Assembly: GCA_045124055.1 (NCBI GenBank)
Contig: JBGVKZ010000004.1
Location: 1-64,000 of the forward strand
Reading direction: 5' to 3'
DNA from: CALZKI01 sp045124055
GTDB taxonomy: Bacteria; Bacillota; Clostridia; Lachnospirales; Lachnospiraceae
DNA length: 64,000 bases
Part shown: piece after piece, positions 26,316 through 35,705 of the stretch
Position numbering within the stretch: position 1 is the stretch's first letter
Layout: each line of letters opens with the position of its first letter
Translations under genes and position numbers: made by a program
Notes under the pieces: model-generated
Seen by the model: the letters and a program-made list of their open reading frames with translations, nothing else
What the model was told of the DNA's origin: nothing
The model's database searches: none

Positions 26316-29114
26316 TTATATTCTTTTCTTTTTCCACAAAAGAAGCACAATTCCGATGGCAAAAAAACCTGTAACCAAGAGCCATTTGGGGTCAAAGTAG
26401 TCACCGGTATCCGGTGATTCATCTAACGTACTACCCAATGAAAAAATGGCTGTTCCATCTTTTACTACCGCTTCTGCAACAAACTGATTACTCTTATAAG
26501 AATACATTGCATATGGAGAAAAATGTTCAATTTCAATCGTAGCAACTTTTTCTCCGTTTACTTCGGTTATTGTATATGGAACTTCTTCTAACTGACCATC
26601 GTTATCTAAACAAACTACATGGAGAGTTCCACTTTGTAACTCTTCTGTCAATGGAAGGGTTAACTCCAACGAATTCTTTCCAAGTTTCGTAATTGGAATA
26701 CTCATTCCATCTTCAAATAACTGTAAATCTAAATAACAGGTATTTGTTGGCATTTCTTCTCCATAAAGCTTTTTATATTGTTCTTTAAAAGAAGAAATTT
26801 CAGATGAATTTTGCAATTCATCTATCGTAAGTCTATAAAGACCATTTAATACCGCACAACTTGCATTATAGCTTTGCGAAACCGGTAAAGTCTCACTTTT
26901 ATTAATAACCGAAATTTGATTCTCTCCTTCGCCTGCATTCTCAGAAGTTGCCAGCTTATTTTCTGCAAGGAATTCGTCAAAATTAGATATCGTATAGGTT
27001 TTCTGGAATACAGAAACTTTATTTGTAATGCCTAAGCTTTGAATTTCTTCATTGGATAAATAGCATTCTTTCAATTCCAAAGTCGCATTTTCTTCTGAAA
27101 TTACCGATAAAACAAGTCCTTTAAATCCTGTAACATTGTCACCTAAAATGGTATGTTCAAAATCAGTTATATGGCTTGGAACTACTGCATAGAGTACATC
27201 TTTTAATGCATAATCCCGATACCAGTCATTGGATAATCTAGTAGAAGATTCTTCATAAGAAACTATGGGTAGAGTATCCGTATAGAAAATTGCTGTTTTT
27301 TCTCTCGCCTCTCTATCATCAGATAAATCAAAAGCAAGTAAACCTATTTCTTCTACTGCTTCCGTAATTTTAACAGTTTGAAGCGGACATTCATAAAAAG
27401 CTCTATCAGAAATCTTAGTAATATTTGTACCACCATAAACATCTGTTAAATTCACACAACCACTAAAAGCTGCCTCGCCAATTTCCAGCAAGCTATCCGG
27501 CAGGGAAACTGATAGCAAACCATTGTGATTATAAAAAGCATATGGTGCAATCTTCTTAACACCTTCCGGAATTGTCACATGGCTATTTCCACCATTATAA
27601 GCAAGTAAAATTCCATCGCCTACAATACAAAATTCCTGACCACTTGCATACCAGTCATTTAACCATTTGGTATTTTGGAAAGCAAAGGGGGCTATATCCG
27701 TAACGCTATCCGGTATTATGATATCCGATAAACTGTCGCAATGATAAAACGCACCATATCCAATAGTAGTAACTGTATTTGGTATGGTAATCGATGTCAA
27801 ATTACTTCTTGCATAAGAAAAATCTCCGATGGAAGTAATGTTTTCAGGCAAAATATAACCAGACATATTCTGGCTACCATAATAAGCACGCGATGCAATC
27901 GAGTCATTTACAACCGTATATTTTGGAATAGAATTTCCTTTTACATCCGTTGTACTAAATAAATCGATAACCTCCGAAGATGACTGACTTTCCTTATTTG
28001 TAGAATCATCTACACTTTCATCACTATAAGACGCCCCTGTATTAACTGTCTGTTTGGTATTATCAATCAAAATTACAGCGTGACCTGAGGAAACAACCGT
28101 TGTACCTAAAAGTTTTTCTTCTGTGGTAGTTTCCGGGCCTTCCTTATTACCGGTAACAACGTCTTCAATACTACTTACATTATCGTGAATATTGTAAATA
28201 ATATCTTCTACATCTTCGTATTCTTCTTCGATAATCGGTTGCAGACTTAAGTTCTCATAAAATTTATATGCAGTGCTTCCTTCTTCTGCAATAATATTTA
28301 ATCTCACACAACCATCAAAGGCTGATTCATGAATGGTTTTAACCGTTGGGTGAATCGTTACATCTTTTAAATTTACACAATCTGCAAAAGCTTTTAAACC
28401 AATTCCTTCTACAGAATAAGGAATCACAATAGACTCCAGATTTTGAATATTAGCAAGGGAATAATCTTCCAAATAATCAATATACTCACTTAAACTAATA
28501 GACTTAATTGTATCGCAACCCCAAAAGGCATATGGCATAATATTAACCACAGTTCTGGGTACAGTTACACTGGTTAAGTTTGCACCTTTTAATACGCAGT
28601 ACAAATCTTTTCCCTCATCATCAAATAAAAGTCCATCTTTAAACATAAAATATGTATTTTTATCGGACACCTTTAAGGTTGCTAAACTGTCACAGCCTGC
28701 AAAAGCACCATATCCGATTTCTTTACAATTAGTTCCTATTGTAAACTCTTTTAAAGCAACACAATTAGAAAAAGCACCAGAACCTATGGAAACCACATTG
28801 TCTGACATTGTAATTTTTTCTAAGGAAGGACAATCTGCAAAGGCTCTATAAGAGATTTCCTCTACACTGGAAGGAAGTTTGATTTCTGTTACATATTCGT
28901 TTCCTGCAAAGGCTTCCTCTCCTATAACTTTAACGGTATCAGAAACAGACACGGTTTTCGCCGTGCCTGTATACTTTACTAAAGTTGTACCATTCATTTC
29001 AAATACATCAGAGCTTTCTGTTTTTGCAAATACCTTTATGGAAGGTACTTGAGTTGTAACTAATGCTAAAACCAGAAAAATTGCTCCGATTACTTTTAAG
29101 GTAATCTTTTTCAT
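26316..29114 (-). CDS. Leucine-rich-repeat (LRR_5/BspA-like) surface protein with SPDTG sorting signal
   Basis: This 932-residue secreted protein starts with a signal peptide (about 1-31, ending KVFA). Two blocks of BspA/TpLRR repeats follow (about 38-285 and 400-600), with the recurring pattern I...AF..C..L..I..P..V..I. A Thr/Ser/Glu-rich segment separates the blocks (about 290-395). A C-terminal region with HFSPYAMY leads to a cell-wall sorting signal: SPDTG at 900-904, a hydrophobic helix, then WKKKRI. It is the last of three genes beginning with a class B-like sortase and lies 17 bases after the 1600-residue protein. Such repeats usually mediate binding to host or partner surfaces; the ligand here is unknown. 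Confidence 0.88.
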   Translation of the reverse strand: MKKITLKVIGAIFLVLALVTTQVPSIKVFAKTESSDVFEMNGTTLVKYTGTAKTVSVSDTVKVIGEEAFAGNEYVTEIKLPSSVEEISYRAFADCPSLEKITMSDNVVSIGSGAFSNCVALKEFTIGTNCKEIGYGAFAGCDSLATLKVSDKNTYFMFKDGLLFDDEGKDLYCVLKGANLTSVTVPRTVVNIMPYAFWGCDTIKSISLSEYIDYLEDYSLANIQNLESIVIPYSVEGIGLKAFADCVNLKDVTIHPTVKTIHESAFDGCVRLNIIAEEGSTAYKFYENLSLQPIIEEEYEDVEDIIYNIHDNVSSIEDVVTGNKEGPETTTEEKLLGTTVVSSGHAVILIDNTKQTVNTGASYSDESVDDSTNKESQSSSEVIDLFSTTDVKGNSIPKYTVVNDSIASRAYYGSQNMSGYILPENITSIGDFSYARSNLTSITIPNTVTTIGYGAFYHCDSLSDIIIPDSVTDIAPFAFQNTKWLNDWYASGQEFCIVGDGILLAYNGGNSHVTIPEGVKKIAPYAFYNHNGLLSVSLPDSLLEIGEAAFSGCVNLTDVYGGTNITKISDRAFYECPLQTVKITEAVEEIGLLAFDLSDDREAREKTAIFYTDTLPIVSYEESSTRLSNDWYRDYALKDVLYAVVPSHITDFEHTILGDNVTGFKGLVLSVISEENATLELKECYLSNEEIQSLGITNKVSVFQKTYTISNFDEFLAENKLATSENAGEGENQISVINKSETLPVSQSYNASCAVLNGLYRLTIDELQNSSEISSFKEQYKKLYGEEMPTNTCYLDLQLFEDGMSIPITKLGKNSLELTLPLTEELQSGTLHVVCLDNDGQLEEVPYTITEVNGEKVATIEIEHFSPYAMYSYKSNQFVAEAVVKDGTAIFSLGSTLDESPDTGDYFDPKWLLVTGFFAIGIVLLLWKKKRI

Positions 29115-29131
29115 AAAATCATCTCATCTAA

Positions 29132-32100
29132 CTAATTTGCAACTTTTTGTGTTACCGTTACTTTATCTTTCTTTAAGAACAATGCTAACGCACAAAGGAA
29201 CAAGCCTGCTGATAAGAACCACTTCGGATGTAACATATCACCTGTTTTTGGTGTTGTATCGATTGTTCCTGTTGCAGATAAATTACTTGCATCTACATAA
29301 ATCATATATGGTGAAAAATGTGATGCCGTAAACTGAATACATGGAACCTGGTCGATAGTTTTGAAGGTTGCATTCAGTTTTTCTAATTTATCATCTACAA
29401 TAGCGGCTACTTTACAGTTACCACCATAGGCTACCAGTGAATCTGGAATTGGCATTGTAATGGTGACACTGATACTAGATGTATCCTTAATTTGTGTTGT
29501 TCCCTTAGAATCATATAAAGAAATATCCATGGCAGAGAACATAATATTAGTCATATCACCATATTCGTACTGTAATGCTTTGTAAGCTGCTTCTGTTGCT
29601 GATGGGTCATCTGTAATCTTTATAATAAAGTTATCTGTTGAACCATTCACTGTTGCAGAAGAAACCTGACTATTGGAAATACCAGATTTATCAATATCTA
29701 CATAAGTTCCTTCATAACGGTTTCCTGCAGAAGAATTACCACTTCCTGTACTTGCATTATTACCAGTAGAGCTACTACCACTTCCGCTTGTGTTTGACTT
29801 TGTCTTATAAGTAGCTGTTACAGTACAGTTTTCAGCCGGCATAGTAAAGGCTGTTGCAGATAATGAACTACTGATAAATTTTACATTGGTATTATTGGTA
29901 GTCCATTTATCAAATTCCTGTGTACTTGCTGGTTCATTTGCTACAACAATAACCTGTGCTCCAGCTACATAGCTACCAGAACCACTACCATTTGCAACAG
30001 TTAATGTATATAATTGACCATTCTGGGCTGTACCATTTCCTGAACCTGTTCCAGCACCATTATTACCTGTACCATTTCCTGTGCCGCTTCCCGAACCGTC
30101 TGTACCGCCGGTTCCACCTGTTCCAGAAGTTATCTTCTCATATTGAGCATACACTTCTGTATCCTTTGTAATATTAGTAATGGCTGGTCTCCAACCTGTA
30201 AAGGTATATCCTTCTCTGGTTGGTGCAACTGGTGCAATACAATCTGCCCCATTATCTACTTTCATTGTATAAAGTAATTCATCATTGTGGTCGTAGAAAT
30301 TAACCGTCCACTTCGTTTCTTCAGAATCAATCTTTGTATATTGGGCAACTACGTCTAAGTTTCTGCTTACATTGGTATAATCTGGCAACCATCCTGTAAA
30401 CTTATATCCTTCTACGGTTGGTGCCGTAGGTGGTGTTGCATCATTACCTTCCTGTACCTGCTGTGTATCTATTACATTACCATCTTTATCCCAGAAATAT
30501 ACTGTAAATACACCTTTTTCAGCCGGTTTATTTACCATAATGATATTTGGATAGGTATCTGCATAATCACTGGCTGTTGTATCTTCCGTACAATAGAAAG
30601 TAATGGTTGGTAAACCTTCTCCTGTATCAAAACTTGTAGGGTCAATAATTCTTACACTCTCTGGTATTTCTAAATACTGTACTGCACTGTCTGTAAAAGC
30701 ATTTTTGCCAATCTTTGTACAAGTATTTGGTATATATACGGAATACAATTTTGTTGTATTTCTAAATCCATCGATTGGAATGGCAGTCACTTTTGTAGAG
30801 GATAAATCCACACTACCAATTCCAGTACAATCTTCAAATGCTTCCTCATAAAGAGTTGTTAAGGTTGCTGGCAATTCATCTTTATTAATTGTACTTGAAC
30901 CTGATGTATTACCTCTTGCTTCCAGGCACTGAACGATGGCTGTTTCTGCACCATTTTCCAACTTGTAAATAATCGAATCTTTACAGGTAAAATATGGACT
31001 ACCAGAGAAATCTACATCTCCCAAAATCGTACATGCCTTAAATGGTCTAAGTCCAATTTCTGAAATAGTCGAAGACAATTTCACGTTCTTTAAGTTACTA
31101 TCACCATCAAATACATAATTTCCAAGAGTTTCTGCATCACCTGAACTCATCTGGAAACTAGATAAGCTCGTATCGTTTGCAAAAGCATATTCCTCAATAT
31201 TCTTACCACCAGCATTAATATATACATCTCTTAAAGCATTGTTATCAGAGAAAGAATAAGAAGAAATTGTGTTTGCACCACCATTAATCGTTACAGTTTC
31301 CAAAGCTGGTGTCTTTCCTTCAAAATTAAATGCATATGGGTCGATTGTTTCTACGGAGTTTAACGTAATCGATTCAATCGTTAAATTTGCCGAAATAGCA
31401 TTCGCATTCTCGTCATAAGCAGTATTTCCATCTGCATCAATTCCGGAGAAAATACCTTCTTTAATAGACTGTACTCCATCAGGAACTACTACATGTAATG
31501 CAGAATCGATAATTGCCTGTTCATTTTCTGTAAGATCTACATCATCTGCAAGACTATCGTTGTGGTTCAATAAATATTTGGATACCGCTGTACTTGCTGC
31601 ATTCTTATATCCTTCGTTCATATACGGGAATTTATTAAACCATTGCTGGTTCGAAATATTACTCCATGTTGGATATTCCACCAATTCACTCATCTTTTTC
31701 GCTTCATTATATTTAATAGTCATATTGGTTGGCCAACCACTATAAAATGTGATGAAAGCTGTTGACTGTGAGTCATTGTTAAAATTATGTTCCCCATTCA
31801 TTGCATAGGTATATGGCACGGAAGTTGGTGATACTTCACCTGTAAAAGTTAATTCCGGAGTCTGAGCTAATTTACCTTTACATACTTTGCAGGTATAAGA
31901 ATCAGAAGCCGTATCATAACTTGTATTACATTCCTGTGTATCAAAAGCACCGTCTTCGATAGTTGTCAAGTTACAAGGTGATTTGAATATTACGTCTTTC
32001 AAATTATGGCAGCCAAGGAAAGCACCGGCTTCAATCTTTTCAATGCTAGATGGAATTGTAACTTTGACCAAGCTACAATTTCCACTGAAACAATCTGCAC

Positions 32101-33934
32101 TTAAAACCTTAATAGAATATGGCCCGATTGTATCTACGATTTCAACATTTTCAGCTGTTCCCTCTAAATTAAAGTTTACTAATTCATCTTTTGAATTTAC
32201 CTGCCATGTAAGACGAGCGTCATCAGATGTACTGTCTGTATCTTTATCATCTACAATGATTTTTTCATATAAATCCTTGCCAATATATTTAAAGGCAATC
32301 GCATTTTCCATACATACATTATGAATGTTTGATGGGTCCTGACCTTCAATATAAAATTCTTCTGGTACAGTTGCTAAGAACTGTTCAAAGTCTAAAACAA
32401 CCTGACCATTTTCATCTTTTGCTTCCGTAATAGACATTGTACTATTTGGAATATATAAATATTGAAGTTTTGAGCACCCCTGTAAGTTGGATACTGAGAA
32501 ATTCGTCTCTTTATATGTGTCTGGGAAAACCAAACTTGTCATAGAAGTACAATCTTTGAAAACATTATTACCAATATAATTCAAAGATACCGCCTGACCC
32601 TGAGCACATAAATCCAAGCTTGTAGACGCATTATTTGGATTACTGCCGATGGAATAACATGCTTCAAAAGCAGAATCGCAAAGAACACGTACGTTAATCG
32701 GCACTGCAAAACCCTTTAATCTTTCGCAATCATAAAACGCATGATTACCAATGGCAGTCAAGTTACTACTTACATCCATATTAATACTATTCATATTAAT
32801 ACAGCCAGCAAATGCATAGTTACCAATTGTATTTAATCCATTGGCTAATGTAATGCCCTGTAAAGAGGTACATCCATAGAACGCATAGCTACCAATACCT
32901 CTTAATTCTTCACCTACTGTTAAGTTTCTAATATTACCATTGTTAGCAAAAACGCCTTTTACAACACCGTATTTTTCATAATAATCTTCAATGGTAATAA
33001 CATCATTGGCTGTATCACCATAAATCGTCCAGCCACCATTACCATCCGATTCGATAAACTGGTCTCCGATGTATGCAACCGTTGCACTAGCTAATTTTTT
33101 ATGTACGTCCGTAGAACCTTTATCTGTTGCAGTATACTCAGCCATTGTTCCGGCACTTTCATCTGCTTCTTTTGAACGATAATAAAGTTCACCATCTGTA
33201 TTGTTCTTCCAGGTTTCATACTGTTCATAGTAACATGGATAATAATACCAATATTTTGTTACTTCCACTTCTACGGTTTCTTTTTCACCGGTTGGATTTC
33301 CCTCTTCATCTAAAACATCCTGAAGCTGTTCTACCATTACCGTATATGGATATCCATTACCATCTGTATTCGTATCACTACTTAATCTATAATATAAAAA
33401 TTCGTTGTTTAAGGACACGGCACAATAACCACCTAAAGTACCACCATCCGTTGCAGAATATTTAAGGTAAGCATCTACTGTATCCGGAATCGTAAGTGAG
33501 CCGCTTGGAATATTACCACTTGAAAATCCCAAAATAACTGCGTAACGAGTATTACTACCAATATCACCATTTTCATCAACATAAGCGAACTGATATGCAC
33601 CATCACCAGTGGTATATACTTTGATATCCGGATTCGTAAAATCAATAATTGGTACGCTGGAAATCAAATACTGTGCTGCATCCGCTGTAATTGCACTATT
33701 GTCATCTACAATATCAGCTGCTGTGGTATATGAAAATTTTGATGTTCCACCTGTATATACACGGTTTGGATAAATTTTATACATTTCTGCTACACTTCCT
33801 GTGTCCGCAGAAACTTTACCCGATGGTATAGCTGCAATAATGATTGCAGAAATCATCAATACCGCACCTAATGCTCTCCTTATAATTTTCTTTCCTTTTT
33901 TACTTAATTTTCTGTGTCCTTTACCTGCTGACAT
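29132..33934 (-). CDS. Giant LRR_5 surface protein with InlB-type repeats and TPKTG sorting signal
   Basis: This 1600-residue secreted protein has a basic, long signal peptide (about 1-43, ending KVSA). A non-repetitive N-terminal domain follows (to about 320), then BspA-like LRR blocks (about 325-500, 575-640 and 800-1130). Two Listeria-Bacteroides (InlB B-type) repeats end in GYKFTGW and GYTFTGW with VVAQY/VYAQY. A Gly/Ser/Thr/Asn linker, a divergent B-repeat, a second Ser/Gly linker and a C-terminal beta domain ending HFSPYMIY come next. The sorting signal is TPKTG at 1561-1565, followed by a hydrophobic helix and KKDK. AAAGGAGAAGGG precedes the ATG. It lies between the sortase gene and the second substrate. 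Confidence 0.9.
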   Translation of the reverse strand: MSAGKGHRKLSKKGKKIIRRALGAVLMISAIIIAAIPSGKVSADTGSVAEMYKIYPNRVYTGGTSKFSYTTAADIVDDNSAITADAAQYLISSVPIIDFTNPDIKVYTTGDGAYQFAYVDENGDIGSNTRYAVILGFSSGNIPSGSLTIPDTVDAYLKYSATDGGTLGGYCAVSLNNEFLYYRLSSDTNTDGNGYPYTVMVEQLQDVLDEEGNPTGEKETVEVEVTKYWYYYPCYYEQYETWKNNTDGELYYRSKEADESAGTMAEYTATDKGSTDVHKKLASATVAYIGDQFIESDGNGGWTIYGDTANDVITIEDYYEKYGVVKGVFANNGNIRNLTVGEELRGIGSYAFYGCTSLQGITLANGLNTIGNYAFAGCINMNSINMDVSSNLTAIGNHAFYDCERLKGFAVPINVRVLCDSAFEACYSIGSNPNNASTSLDLCAQGQAVSLNYIGNNVFKDCTSMTSLVFPDTYKETNFSVSNLQGCSKLQYLYIPNSTMSITEAKDENGQVVLDFEQFLATVPEEFYIEGQDPSNIHNVCMENAIAFKYIGKDLYEKIIVDDKDTDSTSDDARLTWQVNSKDELVNFNLEGTAENVEIVDTIGPYSIKVLSADCFSGNCSLVKVTIPSSIEKIEAGAFLGCHNLKDVIFKSPCNLTTIEDGAFDTQECNTSYDTASDSYTCKVCKGKLAQTPELTFTGEVSPTSVPYTYAMNGEHNFNNDSQSTAFITFYSGWPTNMTIKYNEAKKMSELVEYPTWSNISNQQWFNKFPYMNEGYKNAASTAVSKYLLNHNDSLADDVDLTENEQAIIDSALHVVVPDGVQSIKEGIFSGIDADGNTAYDENANAISANLTIESITLNSVETIDPYAFNFEGKTPALETVTINGGANTISSYSFSDNNALRDVYINAGGKNIEEYAFANDTSLSSFQMSSGDAETLGNYVFDGDSNLKNVKLSSTISEIGLRPFKACTILGDVDFSGSPYFTCKDSIIYKLENGAETAIVQCLEARGNTSGSSTINKDELPATLTTLYEEAFEDCTGIGSVDLSSTKVTAIPIDGFRNTTKLYSVYIPNTCTKIGKNAFTDSAVQYLEIPESVRIIDPTSFDTGEGLPTITFYCTEDTTASDYADTYPNIIMVNKPAEKGVFTVYFWDKDGNVIDTQQVQEGNDATPPTAPTVEGYKFTGWLPDYTNVSRNLDVVAQYTKIDSEETKWTVNFYDHNDELLYTMKVDNGADCIAPVAPTREGYTFTGWRPAITNITKDTEVYAQYEKITSGTGGTGGTDGSGSGTGNGTGNNGAGTGSGNGTAQNGQLYTLTVANGSGSGSYVAGAQVIVVANEPASTQEFDKWTTNNTNVKFISSSLSATAFTMPAENCTVTATYKTKSNTSGSGSSSTGNNASTGSGNSSAGNRYEGTYVDIDKSGISNSQVSSATVNGSTDNFIIKITDDPSATEAAYKALQYEYGDMTNIMFSAMDISLYDSKGTTQIKDTSSISVTITMPIPDSLVAYGGNCKVAAIVDDKLEKLNATFKTIDQVPCIQFTASHFSPYMIYVDASNLSATGTIDTTPKTGDMLHPKWFLSAGLFLCALALFLKKDKVTVTQKVAN

Positions 33935-33967
33935 AACCCTTCTCCTTTTGGTTTTTTACAACACGCA

Positions 33968-35128
33968 TTATTGAATCTTTCTTGCCACTATGACAAATCT
34001 ACCATTGTTTTCCTGATAATCACAGGTAGATAAAGTTAATAACTCATCGCCGTATTCCGGTGTAATACCGGTATCATATAATGAGATTTTAGCCATTTCA
34101 GCCATATTAGAATTAAATTCCTTTTCTGACTGAACGTCCAAAAATTGATAGTATTTAAATACTACATCATCTTCATTATAAATTTTGGAGCGAAAAACAT
34201 ATACAATTTCATATGCTCCTTTTTCATAAATTGTATCAAATTCAAATTTAGGATGTTCCTTGTAATAATCTTCACTACTATATTTATCCAAGTTCCCAAA
34301 CATATTCCCTGAAAGCATATTGTGCCCATAAATAATCAAATTGGTATTTCTATTGATAACATCGCATTGATAATCCAAAAACAAACAACCGTTTTTATCG
34401 TATTTATTTTCAAAATTGTGGTCTAAATAATAAGAATTATCCTCTGCCTGCATAACAGGGTAATCTATATTTATATCGGCAATTTTTAGCCAACCAATTA
34501 GGTCTTTATTCATATTTAATAAAGTTTTATAGTCCTCAAGTACTTCTAATTCAGTCTCATCTGTATTTTGGGTACCATCTTCGCCATCCGATGTATAAGC
34601 AAGACCTGGTGTTTTATTTTTTTCTTTAATTTCTGCCAAATGCTGCATATCCGTACCGGAACGATAATTCTGATAATAATAAATCCCGAAATATCCAAAA
34701 CATAACAAGGCAACAATTGAAAATGCTGCTATTAAAAGTCGCCTTCTCTTTTCCTGTTTCTTTAGTTCTTCCTGTACTGCCGCTCTAAGTTCTTCATCAC
34801 AATCCTTAAGAGCAAGCTTTTTCTTCTGACTTACTTTTTTCCCTTTTTTAGAGGATTTTGGCTTTTCTTTCGTATCTGTCACTACTGGTTTTGACTTTAA
34901 TTCCGAATATAATCTATATATTTCATCATCAAAATCATCTCCCACAACACTTTCAAATCGATAGCTTCCTGCTGTCATAAGTGCGTAAACTTCTTTGACA
35001 TCTTCCGGTTCTTCCAAATGATATGTCGCCTTTATTTCTTTAATTTTTTCATAGTCTCTCAGTGCCGCTTCATAATCTGCACGATTATAAAAAAGTCTGC
35101 CTTCTATTTCAAATCTGTTAGCAGCCAT
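33968..35128 (-). CDS. Class B-like sortase with cytoplasmic N-terminal extension
   Basis: This is a cysteine transpeptidase that anchors surface proteins. From the ATG at 35128 (MAANRFEIEG, GAAGGAG upstream) the protein has 386 residues. Residues 1-125 are a charged cytoplasmic region with a helical start and a Lys-rich stretch. A membrane helix follows at about 131-152. The catalytic domain has His269 (YGHNM), Cys369 (TLSTCDY) and Arg377 (GRFVIVARK). The TLSTC motif and the long helix between His and Cys indicate class B. It is the first gene of a run with two large proteins whose sorting motifs are TPKTG and SPDTG. Class B enzymes of clostridia (for example C. difficile SrtB) use such non-LPXTG motifs. 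Confidence 0.92.
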   Translation of the reverse strand: MAANRFEIEGRLFYNRADYEAALRDYEKIKEIKATYHLEEPEDVKEVYALMTAGSYRFESVVGDDFDDEIYRLYSELKSKPVVTDTKEKPKSSKKGKKVSQKKKLALKDCDEELRAAVQEELKKQEKRRRLLIAAFSIVALLCFGYFGIYYYQNYRSGTDMQHLAEIKEKNKTPGLAYTSDGEDGTQNTDETELEVLEDYKTLLNMNKDLIGWLKIADINIDYPVMQAEDNSYYLDHNFENKYDKNGCLFLDYQCDVINRNTNLIIYGHNMLSGNMFGNLDKYSSEDYYKEHPKFEFDTIYEKGAYEIVYVFRSKIYNEDDVVFKYYQFLDVQSEKEFNSNMAEMAKISLYDTGITPEYGDELLTLSTCDYQENNGRFVIVARKIQ

Positions 35129-35196
35129 ACCCCACGACTCCTTCAATTCCTTCTATTTTTGGGCATAATAATCCTATTTTTATGTATATATAATCT

Positions 35197-35224
35197 ATTT
35201 TACTATATCTTGAAATTTAATCAA
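35197..35224 (-). promoter_or_regulatory. Possible sigma-A promoter for the sortase operon
   Basis: On the minus strand TTGATT (35219-35224) and TAAAAT (35197-35202) are separated by 16 bases, within the only intergenic space upstream of the sortase gene. The match is moderate and the region is very AT-rich, so chance resemblance is possible. Confidence 0.35.
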
Positions 35225-35283
35225 GCACTTTATCAACATATGGTACGAATTATCCAATTTAAAAAAACTAAAATTTTGTAAGA

Positions 35284-35312
35284 AACATAACCAAGCCAGA
35301 GTGCATAGTATA
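35284..35312 (+). promoter_or_regulatory. Sigma-K-like (late mother-cell) promoter
   Basis: AACA (35284-35287), 16 bases, then CATAGTATA (35304-35312) matches the mACm-N16-CATAnnnTA consensus of sigma-K. It would give a leader of about 20 bases before the Cys-rich gene, whose GGAGG is at 35330-35334. Confidence 0.65.
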
Positions 35313-35341
35313 AAGCATAACTAATAAATGGAGGCAACAAC

Positions 35342-35587
35342 ATGAGTGAATTAACAGCTACTCAGTGTGGATGCAGCAGAGAAAATTCATCAAACAACTG
35401 CGGATGTAATTCTTGGATTTGGATTATCATCATCTTATTCTTCTTAGGAGGCTGCTCAGATAATGGCAACTGCGGTTGCGGTGGTATGAGTTTATTCAAT
35501 AACAGCGGTTGCGATAACGGCAATAACTGTTGCGAATGGATTATCATCTTAGTTCTTCTTTTCTGCTGTTGTGGAAACAACAACTAA
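35342..35587 (+). CDS. Small Cys/Gly/Asn-rich protein, probable spore-coat type
   Basis: This is an 81-residue protein with about 17 Cys, many paired as CxC or CC, in Gly/Asn-rich segments. Two hydrophobic stretches (about 25-38, WIWIIIILFFLGG, and 64-74, WIIILVLLF) separate them. It resembles small clostridial proteins often labelled high-cysteine chorion-class proteins, but I cannot name an orthologue. It is monocistronic: a perfect-spaced sigma-K-like promoter and GGAGG lie upstream and a GC-rich terminator downstream. The promoter type and the cross-linkable composition suggest a spore-coat or crust component made in the mother cell. That is inference. Confidence 0.75.
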   Translation: MSELTATQCGCSRENSSNNCGCNSWIWIIIILFFLGGCSDNGNCGCGGMSLFNNSGCDNGNNCCEWIIILVLLFCCCGNNN

Positions 35588-35602
35588 CTAATCTGACAAA
35601 AA

Positions 35603-35634
35603 TGGCTCCGGGGAATTTCTCCGGGGCTATTTTT
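35603..35634 (+). terminator. Intrinsic terminator after the Cys-rich gene
   Basis: The stem GCTCCGG (35605-35611) pairs with CCGGGGC (35621-35627) through one G-U pair, around a nine-base loop, and is followed by TATTTTT. It separates the Cys-rich gene from the next plus-strand unit. Confidence 0.88.
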
Positions 35635-35653
35635 CTCTACAAAGGAATCAGTC

Positions 35654-35680
35654 ATACAGAAGCATATTTTTACATACAAT
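35654..35680 (+). promoter_or_regulatory. Sigma-E-like (early mother-cell) promoter
   Basis: ATA (35654-35656), 16 bases, then CATACAAT (35673-35680) fits the sigma-E pattern ATA-N16-CATACANT exactly. It lies about 25 bases upstream of the start of the 151-residue protein and immediately after the preceding terminator. Confidence 0.65.
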
Positions 35681-35705
35681 GAACAAACAAAGGAAGGAGT
35701 TTCTT

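Noticed and set aside
29700..30130. Repetitive Gly/Ser/Thr codons looking like a DNA repeat array or CRISPR
   Set aside because: It is low-complexity linker coding sequence in the 1600-residue protein; there is no regular repeat-spacer pattern.
35281..35341. Sigma-A promoter for the Cys-rich gene
   Set aside because: No TTGACA-like box is correctly spaced from a TATAAT-like box here; the sigma-K-type match is clearly better.
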